Assembly (NCBI GenBank): GCA_035997045.1 | Contig: DASYIY010000016.1 | Location: 1-38,900 of the forward strand | Direction: 5' to 3' | DNA from: VRUE01 sp035997045 | GTDB taxonomy: Bacteria > Actinomycetota > Thermoleophilia > Solirubrobacterales > 70-9 | DNA length: 38,900 bases | Part shown: positions 15,970-22,794 of the stretch, in pieces | How positions within the stretch are numbered: position 1 is the stretch's first letter | Layout of the letters: every line of letters starts with the position of its first letter | Program-made: the position numbers and the translations under genes | Notes under the pieces: generated by a model | Seen by the model: the letters and a program-made list of their open reading frames with translations, nothing else | Told to the model about the DNA's origin: nothing | Database searches by the model: none

Positions 15970-16835
15970 CCATCGCAGCCGTCCTGCTGACGGCGATAGC
16001 GCTGGCCGCCGTCGCTCTCGCTGCCGGGTTTCGAGACAACGAGGCACCGGCTACGCAAAGGCAGGCCGCAGCGCCACACCTGACCTGGATCGTCTCTGGC
16101 TGGGGCCTGGCCGCCCTGCGGCGCTCCAACGCGGGGCTCGCCCGCCGCTTCTTCGACAATCCCCGGACCCTGGTCGTGGGCAACGCGACGGGCACGCAGA
16201 ACCTCGTACCCGCCGGATATCGATCGGTTCCGGCGCTGTCGTACACGAGCCTGGCCGAGTTCTCCGCGGACGCCGGGGCGGGCGGGATCGAAGCGGCGGT
16301 CGGTGCGGTCGTCTACGACCCGGAGGGCTGGAGCAAGACGCCCGCCGCGGAGCGGCGCGATCCGCTTGCGGCGATGCGCCGCTTTGCCCAAATCGCCCGG
16401 CATCACGGATATAGCCCGATCGTCGCTCCCGGGCGCGACCTTGCCCTCGACGGCGACGCCGGATGCGGTAAGCGGCAGGGGGAGCTCCTCGACCAGGCGT
16501 ACCTGCGTTGCGGCCTATCCGCCGGGGCCGCCGGCGCGGACACCTTCGTGATTCAAGCCGCGCCGGATGAGCTCAAACCGAACAAGCTGGCGCGGCTGCT
16601 CGCGTCGGCCCATGGCCAGGTTCGCTCCCGCGCCCCCGGCACGCTAACCGCCACGACCCTGAGCACCGACCCGCCTGGCGCCTCCGAACCGGTCTGGCCG
16701 ATCGACCTGGTTCGCGCTGCCCGCATCGAGTTCGGCCAGGTGGACGCGGTGCTGTTCAATTTCAACCCGGCGTCGATGCCGCTGGCCGCGAGCTTCCTGC
16801 GCGACCTCGAGCGAGACGACGGCCACCCAAGATGA
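15921..16835 (+). CDS. Secreted protein of unknown family, copy B
   Basis: 304 aa from the GTG at 15921, which gives MPQVRPEQRPIRSFRLAIAA and an uncleaved or cleavable hydrophobic segment (about 16-35); the frame is open further upstream but that part is inside the deacetylase. Paralog of 9331-10182 (shared NLVPAGY, AEFSADAGAG, VYDPEGWSKTP, APGRDL and FLRDL landmarks), yet with one Cys pair around 'GCGKRQGELLDQAYLRCG' in another place. It overlaps the deacetylase by 49 bp, so the two are translationally coupled. Family unknown; in PgaB the deacetylase is fused to a glycoside hydrolase, so a polymer-cutting or binding role is a reasonable guess. Confidence 0.78.
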   Translation: MPQVRPEQRPIRSFRLAIAAVLLTAIALAAVALAAGFRDNEAPATQRQAAAPHLTWIVSGWGLAALRRSNAGLARRFFDNPRTLVVGNATGTQNLVPAGYRSVPALSYTSLAEFSADAGAGGIEAAVGAVVYDPEGWSKTPAAERRDPLAAMRRFAQIARHHGYSPIVAPGRDLALDGDAGCGKRQGELLDQAYLRCGLSAGAAGADTFVIQAAPDELKPNKLARLLASAHGQVRSRAPGTLTATTLSTDPPGASEPVWPIDLVRAARIEFGQVDAVLFNFNPASMPLAASFLRDLERDDGHPR

Positions 16836-16836
16836 G

Positions 16837-17091
16837 CTAGAACGGCGCCCAGCCCCGGGGTCGCCAGACGTAGAGACCGAGGCCGAGGCGTTTGTCCAGC
16901 GGGCCGTGCAGCTCGTCGTAGAAGACACCGAGGGCGAAGCGATCGTCGCTTCCCGCCGCTCTCTTGACCAGGGCGATCAGGTCGAGGAACTCGTTTTCGG
17001 AGAGCTTCTCGGGAGCTACGTTGAGAAAATGACGGAATCCGCGGGCGTAAAGTTCGTGCCAGTTCTCGCGGGTAACTTCCATTTCAGGCAC
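16837..17091 (-). CDS. Small hypothetical protein divergent from XRE gene
   Basis: 84 aa from the GTG at 17091 (GGAG about 10 bases upstream); an ATG three codons in is an alternative. Soluble, mixed charge: N-terminal MEVTRENWHELYARGFRHFL, a middle segment LSENEFLDLIALVKRA, and an aromatic end LGLYVWRPRGW. No membrane segment, no Cys, no recognisable family. It shares a palindrome-containing promoter region with the XRE gene, so it is probably its regulatory target or partner. Its stop lies 1 bp from the stop of secreted protein B (convergent). Confidence 0.65.
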   Translation of the reverse strand: MPEMEVTRENWHELYARGFRHFLNVAPEKLSENEFLDLIALVKRAAGSDDRFALGVFYDELHGPLDKRLGLGLYVWRPRGWAPF

Positions 17092-17113
17092 GCGAGGGCA
17101 ACTCCGTGGCCAT

Positions 17114-17134
17114 ACTTGAGTTCAAGTCTATAGA
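17114..17134. promoter_or_regulatory. Palindromic operator and shared -10 of XRE/small-gene pair
   Basis: ACTTGA-GT-TCAAGT at 17114-17127 is a 6-bp-arm dyad in the 76-bp space between the divergent small gene (start 17091) and the XRE gene (start 17168). Next to it TCTATAGA (17127-17134) is a perfect 8-bp palindrome that can act as a -10 in either direction; for the XRE gene it predicts a leader of about 27 bases. The layout fits autorepression by the XRE protein. Confidence 0.5.
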
Positions 17135-17167
17135 CCGGGGCAACTTTGGCGGGAAGCGTCCATATGG

Positions 17168-17425
17168 ATGGCACCGCGCAAAGAACCTCAACCGGCGCTC
17201 GGACAGGCGATTCGTCGTCTCAGGACCGAGCGCAACCTAAGCCAGGAGGAACTCGGCCACCTCGCCGAGATCCACCCGACCTGGATCTCCCACATCGAGT
17301 CGGGCCGGACCAACCCGGCCTGGGGCACGGTGCGCCGCATCGCCACCGTCTTCGAGGTTCGGCTGTCGGAGATCGTGCTGCTGGCGGAGAGCCTTTCCGA
17401 GGACGAGGAGAAAGAGAGGAGCTAG
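17168..17425 (+). CDS. XRE-family helix-turn-helix regulator
   Basis: 85 aa, a single Cro/C1-type HTH domain (about residues 10-67): LGQAIRRLRTERNLSQEEL, GHLAEIHPTWISHIESGRTN (turn and recognition helix), then RRIATVFEVRLSEI; the C-terminus is short, acidic and charged (SEDEEKERS). Such small stand-alone XRE proteins control their own promoter, small toxin-like genes, or mobile elements. The ATG at 17168 follows GGGAAG. Divergent from the 84-aa gene and followed by a strong double hairpin (17430-17459) and the right flanking repeat. No toxin fold is visible in the neighbour, so a toxin-antitoxin role is only a possibility. Confidence 0.88.
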   Translation: MAPRKEPQPALGQAIRRLRTERNLSQEELGHLAEIHPTWISHIESGRTNPAWGTVRRIATVFEVRLSEIVLLAESLSEDEEKERS

Positions 17426-17429
17426 GCCC

Positions 17430-17459
17430 GGGCACCGCGGCGCGGTGCCCTTGGCACCG
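17430..17459 (+). terminator. Overlapping hairpins after the XRE gene
   Basis: GGGCACCGC (17430-17438) pairs perfectly with GCGGTGCCC (17442-17450) around a 3-base loop, a 9-bp GC stem starting 5 bp after the XRE stop. The right arm can instead pair downstream: GGTGCC-CTT-GGCACC (about 17445-17459). The two stems are mutually exclusive. There is no U-tract, so it may be a terminator of the U-less kind common in actinobacteria, or a switch. Confidence 0.55.
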
Positions 17460-17490
17460 GCGCGGCTAGAGCAGTAGATCCACGAGGCTC

Positions 17491-17547
17491 CCTACCTGCG
17501 GACCCACATACATAGAGATGTCTCTCCTCCCTCAAGTAACCCCAGAA
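17491..17547. repeat. Island-flanking direct repeat, right copy
   Basis: 57 bp matching 8446-8509 in the same orientation: CCTACCT at 17491-17497, GGACCCACATACATAGAGA, palindrome AGAGA-TG-TCTCT at 17514-17525, CCTCCCT at 17526-17532 and GTAACCCCAGAA at 17536-17547. Here GTCTCT (17520-17525) can also pair with AGAGAC (17547-17552), putting the C-rich block into a loop. It lies 73 bp from the dxs stop. See the left copy. Confidence 0.88.
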
Positions 17548-17619
17548 GAGACGTCGAGAGGCTAACCGATTGAGCGCATTGGTGCAAGCCCTAATTTTTG
17601 GGGCGAATCTCTGAGCCGG

Positions 17620-19656
17620 TCAGCTCAGAGCCGGCTCGCCGGAGCGCAAGCTGGCGAGCACCCGCGCGGCGACAGCCGCACCCGTGAGGCCGGCCTCCTC
17701 GCGCAACAACGCCGGCTTGCCATGAGTGACGTAGCGGTCGGGAAGCCCCAGGCGAAGGACGCGGGCGCGCTCCTCGGAACGCTCGCCGAAGGCGTCCTCG
17801 AGGTGCTCGAGCACCCCCGAGCCGAAGCCGCCCGGCAACACGTTCTCCTCGATCGTCACGAGTAGGTCGTGGCCGAGCGCTAGGCCTTCCAGCAGCGCCG
17901 CATCGAGTGGCTTGGCGAAGCGAGCGTCGGCAACGGTCGCGACCAGGCCGTGCTCGGCAAGGATGCCGGCGGCGTCGAGCGCCACCGCGACGCCGTAGCC
18001 GTAGCCGAGCAGTGCCACCCGCTCGCCGCTCGCCAGCAGCTCGCCGCTGCCGATCGGGATCGCCAGCGGCTCTGCCGGCAGCTCGGCCCCCTCGGCGGCC
18101 CCGCGCGGGTAGCGCAGCGCAACCGGGCCGCGATGCTCGACGGCGGTGCGCAGCATGTGGACCAGCATCGCCTCGTCGCGCGGCGCCATGACGACGACGT
18201 TGGGGACGGGCCGGAAGTAGGAAATGTCAAAGGCGCCGTGGTGGGTCGGGCCGTCGTCGCCGACCAGGCCGGCGCGGTCCATCGCAAAGGTGACGTCGAG
18301 CTCCTGCAAGCAGACGTCGTGGATGATCTGGTCGTAGGCGCGCTGCAGGAAGGTCGAGTAGATCGCGCAGACCGGCTTCGCGCCCTGGATCGCCAGCCCC
18401 GAGGCCAGCAGCACCGCGTTCTGCTCGGCGATGCCGACGTCGTAGTACTGCTCGGGCACCGCATCGGCCAGCTTCTGCAGGCCGGTCCCGCCCGCCATCG
18501 CCGCGGTGATCCCGATCACCCGCTTGTCGCGCCGCGCCTCGGCGACGAGCGCCTCGCCGAATACCTGCGTGTACTGCGGCGGCGCCCCGGCGGCGGGCGG
18601 CTTCTCCAGCCGCTCCGGGGCGATCGCCTCGGGAGCGTCGGACTCCTGTACCGCGACCGGCTTCGGCGCGGGCGCGCCGTTGACGATCGAGTTGGGCTTG
18701 GCGGCGTGCCATTTCTCCATCGACTCCAGGCCGCCCTCTTCGGCCGCGGCGAAGCCCTTGCCCTTGACCGTGTGGATGTGGACGACAACCGGCCGGTCGG
18801 CCTCGAAGGCCTCGCGCAGGGCCTCGCGCAGGGCATGCACGTCATGGCCGTCGATCACCCCCATGTAGGCGAGGTCGAGCTCCTCGAAGAAGAGTCCCGG
18901 CGCCCAGTAGGCCTTGATCGCGGACTTGATCTCCGGCCCCAGCCGCTCGATTCGCCGGCCCAGGCCCAGCGGCAGCTTGGTCAGCCGGTCCTCGACGCCC
19001 TCGCGGGCGTGGAAGAGGCGCGGGTTGAGGCGGATCCGGTTGAAGTAGCGCGAGAGGGCGCCGACGTTGGGCGAGATCGACATGCCGTTGTCGTTGAGCA
19101 CGATCACCATCGGCGTCTGCAGACCGCCCGCCGCGTGCAGCGACTCGTAGGCCACACCGCCGGTAAGAGCGCCGTCGCCGATCACGGCCGCGACTTTGCC
19201 GTCCTCGCCGATCCCCTTGCGCATCGCCTCCTTCAGCCCGACGCCGTAGCCGATCGAGGTCGAGGCGTGACCGGCACCCATGATGTCGTGCTCGGACTCG
19301 AAGATCGAGCAGAACGGTGCCAACCCGTCGTACTGGCGGATCGTCGGCAGGCCGTCGCGGCGGCCGGTGAGGATCTTGTGCGGGTAGGCCTGGTGACCGA
19401 CGTCCCAGAGCACCTTGTCGCGCGGCGAGTCGAGCAGGCTGTGCAGGGCCACGGCCAGCTCGCAGGTGCCGAGGTTGGCGCCGAAGTGGCCGCCGATCTG
19501 GCCGATCGTGTCGATGATGTAGGTGCGCATCTCCTGCGCAACCTGCTGCAGCTGGGCGTCGTCGAGGCCGTGCAGGTCGGCCGGGCCATCGATGTCGCTG
19601 AGCAGGCGCAGCGCCTCGCCGTCCTCGTGTCCCGCTGGGTGTCCGTTCTCGGTCAT
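17620..19656 (-). CDS. dxs: 1-deoxy-D-xylulose-5-phosphate synthase
   Basis: 678 aa thiamin-diphosphate transketolase-type enzyme that condenses pyruvate and glyceraldehyde 3-phosphate in the first step of the MEP isoprenoid pathway. N-terminal half has LWDVGHQAYPHK, GAGHASTSIGYG and VIGDGALTGG with a following LNDNGMS (ThDP/Mg site); the second half has TQVFGEAL, DVGIAEQNAV, DRAGLVGDDGPTHHGAFD and LRYPRG. A linker of about 50 residues rich in Pro, Ala and Glu separates the domains, slightly longer than usual. ATG at 19656 overlaps the polyprenyl synthase stop by 4 bp. Last gene of the nusB-xseB-ispA-dxs series; in related genomes tlyA would follow directly. Confidence 0.96.
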   Translation of the reverse strand: MTENGHPAGHEDGEALRLLSDIDGPADLHGLDDAQLQQVAQEMRTYIIDTIGQIGGHFGANLGTCELAVALHSLLDSPRDKVLWDVGHQAYPHKILTGRRDGLPTIRQYDGLAPFCSIFESEHDIMGAGHASTSIGYGVGLKEAMRKGIGEDGKVAAVIGDGALTGGVAYESLHAAGGLQTPMVIVLNDNGMSISPNVGALSRYFNRIRLNPRLFHAREGVEDRLTKLPLGLGRRIERLGPEIKSAIKAYWAPGLFFEELDLAYMGVIDGHDVHALREALREAFEADRPVVVHIHTVKGKGFAAAEEGGLESMEKWHAAKPNSIVNGAPAPKPVAVQESDAPEAIAPERLEKPPAAGAPPQYTQVFGEALVAEARRDKRVIGITAAMAGGTGLQKLADAVPEQYYDVGIAEQNAVLLASGLAIQGAKPVCAIYSTFLQRAYDQIIHDVCLQELDVTFAMDRAGLVGDDGPTHHGAFDISYFRPVPNVVVMAPRDEAMLVHMLRTAVEHRGPVALRYPRGAAEGAELPAEPLAIPIGSGELLASGERVALLGYGYGVAVALDAAGILAEHGLVATVADARFAKPLDAALLEGLALGHDLLVTIEENVLPGGFGSGVLEHLEDAFGERSEERARVLRLGLPDRYVTHGKPALLREEAGLTGAAVAARVLASLRSGEPALS

Positions 19657-20516
19657 TCGTCTCTGGTGAAGATGTAATCGGCGATTCGCTTCAGGTCAGC
19701 GGTCTCTCCCGCGGCCCCCGACAGCGCCCCGGTCGCCTTCGCGTGGGACTCGCCGGCAAGCTCGCGCGCCCGCTCGAGGCCGAAGAGGCTGACGTAAGTG
19801 AGTTTTCCATGTCGCTCGTCGCTTCCATGGGTCTTGCCGAGCCGCTCGTCGCTTCCGGTCACGTCGAGGATGTCGTCGACGATCTGGAAGAGCACGCCCA
19901 GCTCGCTGGCAAATCGGCGAAAGGGGATTGTCTCAGGTTCGGACAGCCCGTTGAGCGTCAGCACGACGCCGACGCTGGCGGCGATCAGCCGCCCGGTCTT
20001 CAGCGTGTGCAGCGCGCGCAGGCTCTCGGCATCGCGCTCGGCCACCGCTACGTCGACGTACTGGCCGCCGACCATGCCGTCGACGCCGGTGGCGGCGCTG
20101 AGCTCGCGCAATGCCGCCAGCACCCGAGCCGGCTCACCGGGCTGCTCGCAGAAAAGGCGCACCGCCTCGGCGAAGAGCCCGTCGCCGGCCAGGATCGCGA
20201 CGTCTTCGCCGAACTTGACGTGGGAGGTCGGCTGCCCCCGGCGCAGCTGGTCGTCGTCCATCGCCGGCAGGTCATCGTGGATCAGCGAATAGGTGTGGAT
20301 CAGCTCGAGCGCGCAGGCAACCGGCAGGAAATCCCCGGGCTCGACGCCCAGTGCCCGCGCCGTGGCCAGCGCCAGCACCGGACGTACTCGCTTGCCGCCG
20401 CCGAGCAGCGAGTAACGCATCGCCTCCTCGAGACCGGCGGTCGCAGCCGGCGCCGGAAAGCGCAGCCGCTCCAGCTCGGCGTCGACCAGGGCGCGTAGGT
20501 CTTCGGGATAGCTCAC
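19653..20516 (-). CDS. ispA: Polyprenyl diphosphate synthase (FPP/GGPP synthase type)
   Basis: 287 aa, trans-isoprenyl diphosphate synthase. GGGKRVRPVL, first aspartate-rich motif HDDLPAMDDDQLRRG, and second aspartate-rich motif FQIVDDILDVTG with the following K are all present; the short chain-length side of the first motif suggests a C15-C20 product. I start at the GTG 20516 (VSYPEDLRALVDAELERLRF), which falls just after the xseB-like stop; the frame is open to 20633 but that extension is inside the upstream gene. Overlaps dxs by 4 bp; together they supply prenyl precursors. Confidence 0.93.
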   Translation of the reverse strand: MSYPEDLRALVDAELERLRFPAPAATAGLEEAMRYSLLGGGKRVRPVLALATARALGVEPGDFLPVACALELIHTYSLIHDDLPAMDDDQLRRGQPTSHVKFGEDVAILAGDGLFAEAVRLFCEQPGEPARVLAALRELSAATGVDGMVGGQYVDVAVAERDAESLRALHTLKTGRLIAASVGVVLTLNGLSEPETIPFRRFASELGVLFQIVDDILDVTGSDERLGKTHGSDERHGKLTYVSLFGLERARELAGESHAKATGALSGAAGETADLKRIADYIFTRDE

Positions 20517-20529
20517 CGGCGAGGAGCGC

Positions 20530-20706
20530 TCACTGCGCAGCGGCCTCGCCCTCGCGAATGCGGCGGTTCGCTTCCTCGACCGCCTCGGCGGAGAGCTCGG
20601 CAGCCTCGTGGGCCAGCTCGGCAGCGCGGGCATCCGGCGCCTCCTCCCCCTCCAGCTCGCGGGCGATCGCCCCGAGCCGCTCGGAGATCTCGCGCAGCCG
20701 GCTCAC
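20530..20706 (-). CDS. xseB: Exodeoxyribonuclease VII small subunit-like protein
   Basis: 58 aa from the GTG at 20706, which overlaps the nusB stop (GTGA). The product, starting VSRLREISERLGAIARELEG and ending in EEANRRIREGEAAAQ, is one charged helical hairpin with the XseB spacing 'RLxxIxxELE ... LAxEAxEL ... EExxRRI'. XseB binds the large subunit XseA to form exonuclease VII. The position between nusB and ispA is that of xseB in many genomes, but xseA, normally just before, is missing. It is shorter than most XseB (70-80 aa). Too short and hidden in a gap of other frames to be seen easily. Confidence 0.62.
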   Translation of the reverse strand: MSRLREISERLGAIARELEGEEAPDARAAELAHEAAELSAEAVEEANRRIREGEAAAQ

Positions 20707-21083
20707 CGCACGCCCTCCCGCTCCCGCACGATCGCCCCGAGCACGCCGTTGACGAAGCCCGGCGCGTCGGCGCCGCAGTACTCCTTGGCGATCTCGATCG
20801 CCTCGTCGATCGCGACCTCGGTCGGGACGTCGTCGCTGTGCTCGATCTCGTACAGCGCCACCCGCATCAGGTTGCGCTCCAGCGGCGCGATTCGCTCCAG
20901 CTCCCAGCCCTTGGAGTGGCTGGAAATCGCGGCGTCGAGCTCATCGCGGTGCGCCTCCACCGCGGCCGCCAGCTCACGCGTGAAGGGCCGCAACTCCGCC
21001 ACCAGCTCCTCCAGCGGACGGCCGGTGACATCGCGCTGATAGCAGGCAAAGACGGCGTCGCGGCGCTGGTCGGACCTACGCAT
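20703..21083 (-). CDS. nusB: Transcription antitermination factor NusB
   Basis: 126 aa all-helical RNA-binding factor that with NusE (S10) binds boxA of rRNA leaders. Family features: R-R-x-A-V-F-A-C-Y-Q near the start, RNLMRVALYEI, PTEVAIDEAIEIAKEY and PGFVNGVLGAI at the end. Starts with MRRSDQRRDAVFACYQ at 21083; stop coupled to the xseB-like start. 79 bp separate it from the upstream lipoprotein gene. Confidence 0.94.
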   Translation of the reverse strand: MRRSDQRRDAVFACYQRDVTGRPLEELVAELRPFTRELAAAVEAHRDELDAAISSHSKGWELERIAPLERNLMRVALYEIEHSDDVPTEVAIDEAIEIAKEYCGADAPGFVNGVLGAIVREREGVR

Positions 21084-21162
21084 AAGGCCATTCTCCCGAT
21101 TCGAGCGGCTGGACCGTCGGTCAGCGAAGGCGAGACCGCCTCGACCGCCCCCTTTGCCGGTC

Positions 21163-22011
21163 TTAGCCGCGCGCGTAGCTGAGCGCCAACAGGCCGACGT
21201 TGCCGGAGGCTTCAGTCACGGCCTTGCGCACAGCGAGCGGTTCGAAGCCCTGGCTGGGCGAGAGCCGCTTCGGGATCGCGTAGAGGGCAAACATGTACGT
21301 TTCGTCGCTGCCGGCTTCGGGGCAGAGCCCATAGCCCGTTTTGCCGAAGCTGTTGCGGCCGGCGACAGCGCCCTTGGGTAGCTTGCCGGCTTCGATTTCC
21401 TCCAGTTCGGGACTCAGCCCTGCCACGGCCCAGTCGAAGAAGAGTTTTTCTTCCACCGGCTGGATGTTCATCGCAAAGAGGACCAGTTCGGCGGTCCCCG
21501 GCGGGACCCCCTGCCAGCGAAGCGCCGGCGAGGTGTTCTTGCCGTCGCAGGTGAACTCGGCAGGCAGGGCCTGCAGGCCGCTTCCACCCTGGGCCGACGG
21601 GCTCTGCAGGGACATGCTGGCCACTGTCACTTCATTGCGCTGCTGAGGAGTGATCCCCGGCTCCGGTTCGCCTTTTGGTTGGACGATGTGCGGGCCGTGC
21701 TTGCCTCCCGCAGAGGGCTGACCGCCCGGGGCCGCCGAGCCGCCGCCTGCCGCTGCGTTCGGCGTGTTCCCCGCGTCCGTCGCCGCGGAGGCGCCGCTGC
21801 CGGCTCCGCGGCCGCCGCTTTGGGCAGTGGTGCTCGCGGCATCCGAGTTCGCGGCATCGGGGCTCGAGCTAGCCGAGCTCGAGCCGTCCGAAGCCCCTCC
21901 CCCGCAGCCGGCGAGGGCAAGCGCCGCGAGCGCGAGCGCCAGGAGGATCCCGGCGCTCGCGGTCTTCGCGGGCCTCACTAGGAGACGCTGATCGGTTCGC
22001 CTCTGTGCCAT
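21163..22011 (-). CDS. PEBP (YbhB/YbcL) family lipoprotein
   Basis: 282 aa. Lipoprotein signal with lipobox LALAGC (after MAQRRTDQRLLVRPAKTASA), then a low-complexity linker of Ser, Ala and Gly of about 80 residues, then a phosphatidylethanolamine-binding-protein domain: TCDGKNTSPALRW, ELVLFAMN, FFDWAVAGL, GKTGYGLCPEAGS, and YMFALYAIPKRL. YbhB-type PEBPs bind anionic ligands; their role in bacteria is poorly defined. Start taken at ATG 22011, giving a proper signal peptide and a 34-bp overlap with the upstream gene, so the two are coupled. A further in-frame start at 22044 would add 11 residues without gain. Confidence 0.88.
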   Translation of the reverse strand: MAQRRTDQRLLVRPAKTASAGILLALALAALALAGCGGGASDGSSSASSSPDAANSDAASTTAQSGGRGAGSGASAATDAGNTPNAAAGGGSAAPGGQPSAGGKHGPHIVQPKGEPEPGITPQQRNEVTVASMSLQSPSAQGGSGLQALPAEFTCDGKNTSPALRWQGVPPGTAELVLFAMNIQPVEEKLFFDWAVAGLSPELEEIEAGKLPKGAVAGRNSFGKTGYGLCPEAGSDETYMFALYAIPKRLSPSQGFEPLAVRKAVTEASGNVGLLALSYARG

Positions 22012-22589
22012 TTGAATGCTTCGGTCGGAAAGGTTCCATTCCATTCGACCGATTCGCCGAGCGCTTCCAGTTTGGTCCCGGTCGCTTTGAAGCTCGACGA
22101 GCTGAACGTGGCGGTTTCGGTCGTGTTGTCAATCAGGCCGCCGGCCGTTCCGGTGACGTTGGCCCAGACGCCCCACAGCGGGCAGAACCAGCCGCCGTAA
22201 AGGATCCAAACGTTCACGTTTTTGACCGTGAGGTAATTGCTACCGGCTACCGTGCTCAGACTGGCCGACCAGGGGAACGATTCGGCTTCGATCGCTTCCA
22301 CGGTGCAGGTCGAGTTGGTGTAGCAGTTGTAGAGGGGCAGGCTGGTGATGTTCCCTTTGCCCGTCCCTTCTTTGTTCCAGATGTTGACTTCGTAGAGGAA
22401 GTTGTCGCAGGTGGTCGTGAACCCCCACATGGTGAGGCCGCTTTTTTCGGCCCCGCCGAGGATCGTTTCTTCGCCTTCCAGCGCTTTGCCGTTGAACTTC
22501 CAGGCCGGCGCGGCCCCCGCACTGGCGGCGAAGGCGACGCAGAGCATCAGCGCCGCAAACAACCCCCCCAGGATTCTGTGCTTTCGCAT
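21978..22589 (-). CDS. Secreted protein of unknown function
   Basis: 203 aa with a clear signal peptide (MRKHRILGGLFAALMLCVAF, cleavage near AGA-AP). The mature part is beta-rich, with many Thr, Ser, Asn and Trp, four Cys (TTTCDNF, LYNCYTNSTCTVEA, WFCPLWG) likely in disulfides, and no charged catalytic cluster. It resembles in style the lineage-specific secreted beta proteins of Thermoleophilia, but I cannot name a family. GC and codon choice are visibly lower than in neighbours (many TTT, TTC and GAA-type codons), a possible sign of different origin or high-expression tuning. Its 3' end overlaps the PEBP gene. Confidence 0.78.
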   Translation of the reverse strand: MRKHRILGGLFAALMLCVAFAASAGAAPAWKFNGKALEGEETILGGAEKSGLTMWGFTTTCDNFLYEVNIWNKEGTGKGNITSLPLYNCYTNSTCTVEAIEAESFPWSASLSTVAGSNYLTVKNVNVWILYGGWFCPLWGVWANVTGTAGGLIDNTTETATFSSSSFKATGTKLEALGESVEWNGTFPTEAFKWHRGEPISVS

Positions 22590-22794
22590 GACTGGTATCT
22601 CCCTCTATTGCTCGATGGACTGGGACAACGGCTGCGCCGGTGGAGCTTTTCGAGAAAGAGGTCAGCGCCGCATCGCTCCCGCCGCCCACAAGTTCCTCCC
22701 TCAAGGCTCCAGGCGTACCCTGAAATCGTCCCACATGTACCACATATGAGGCCGACGCGCCACCCCGGGCACGGAACCCGGCCCCAGCGAAGGC

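Noticed and set aside
22693..22705. Possible third copy of the repeat (CCTCCCTCAAG)
   Set aside because: Only an 11-base match; neither the palindrome nor GTAACCCCAGAA is present.
22765..22781. CCGGG-N7-CCCGG hairpin after efp as terminator
   Set aside because: Only a 5-bp stem and no U-tract; too weak to call.
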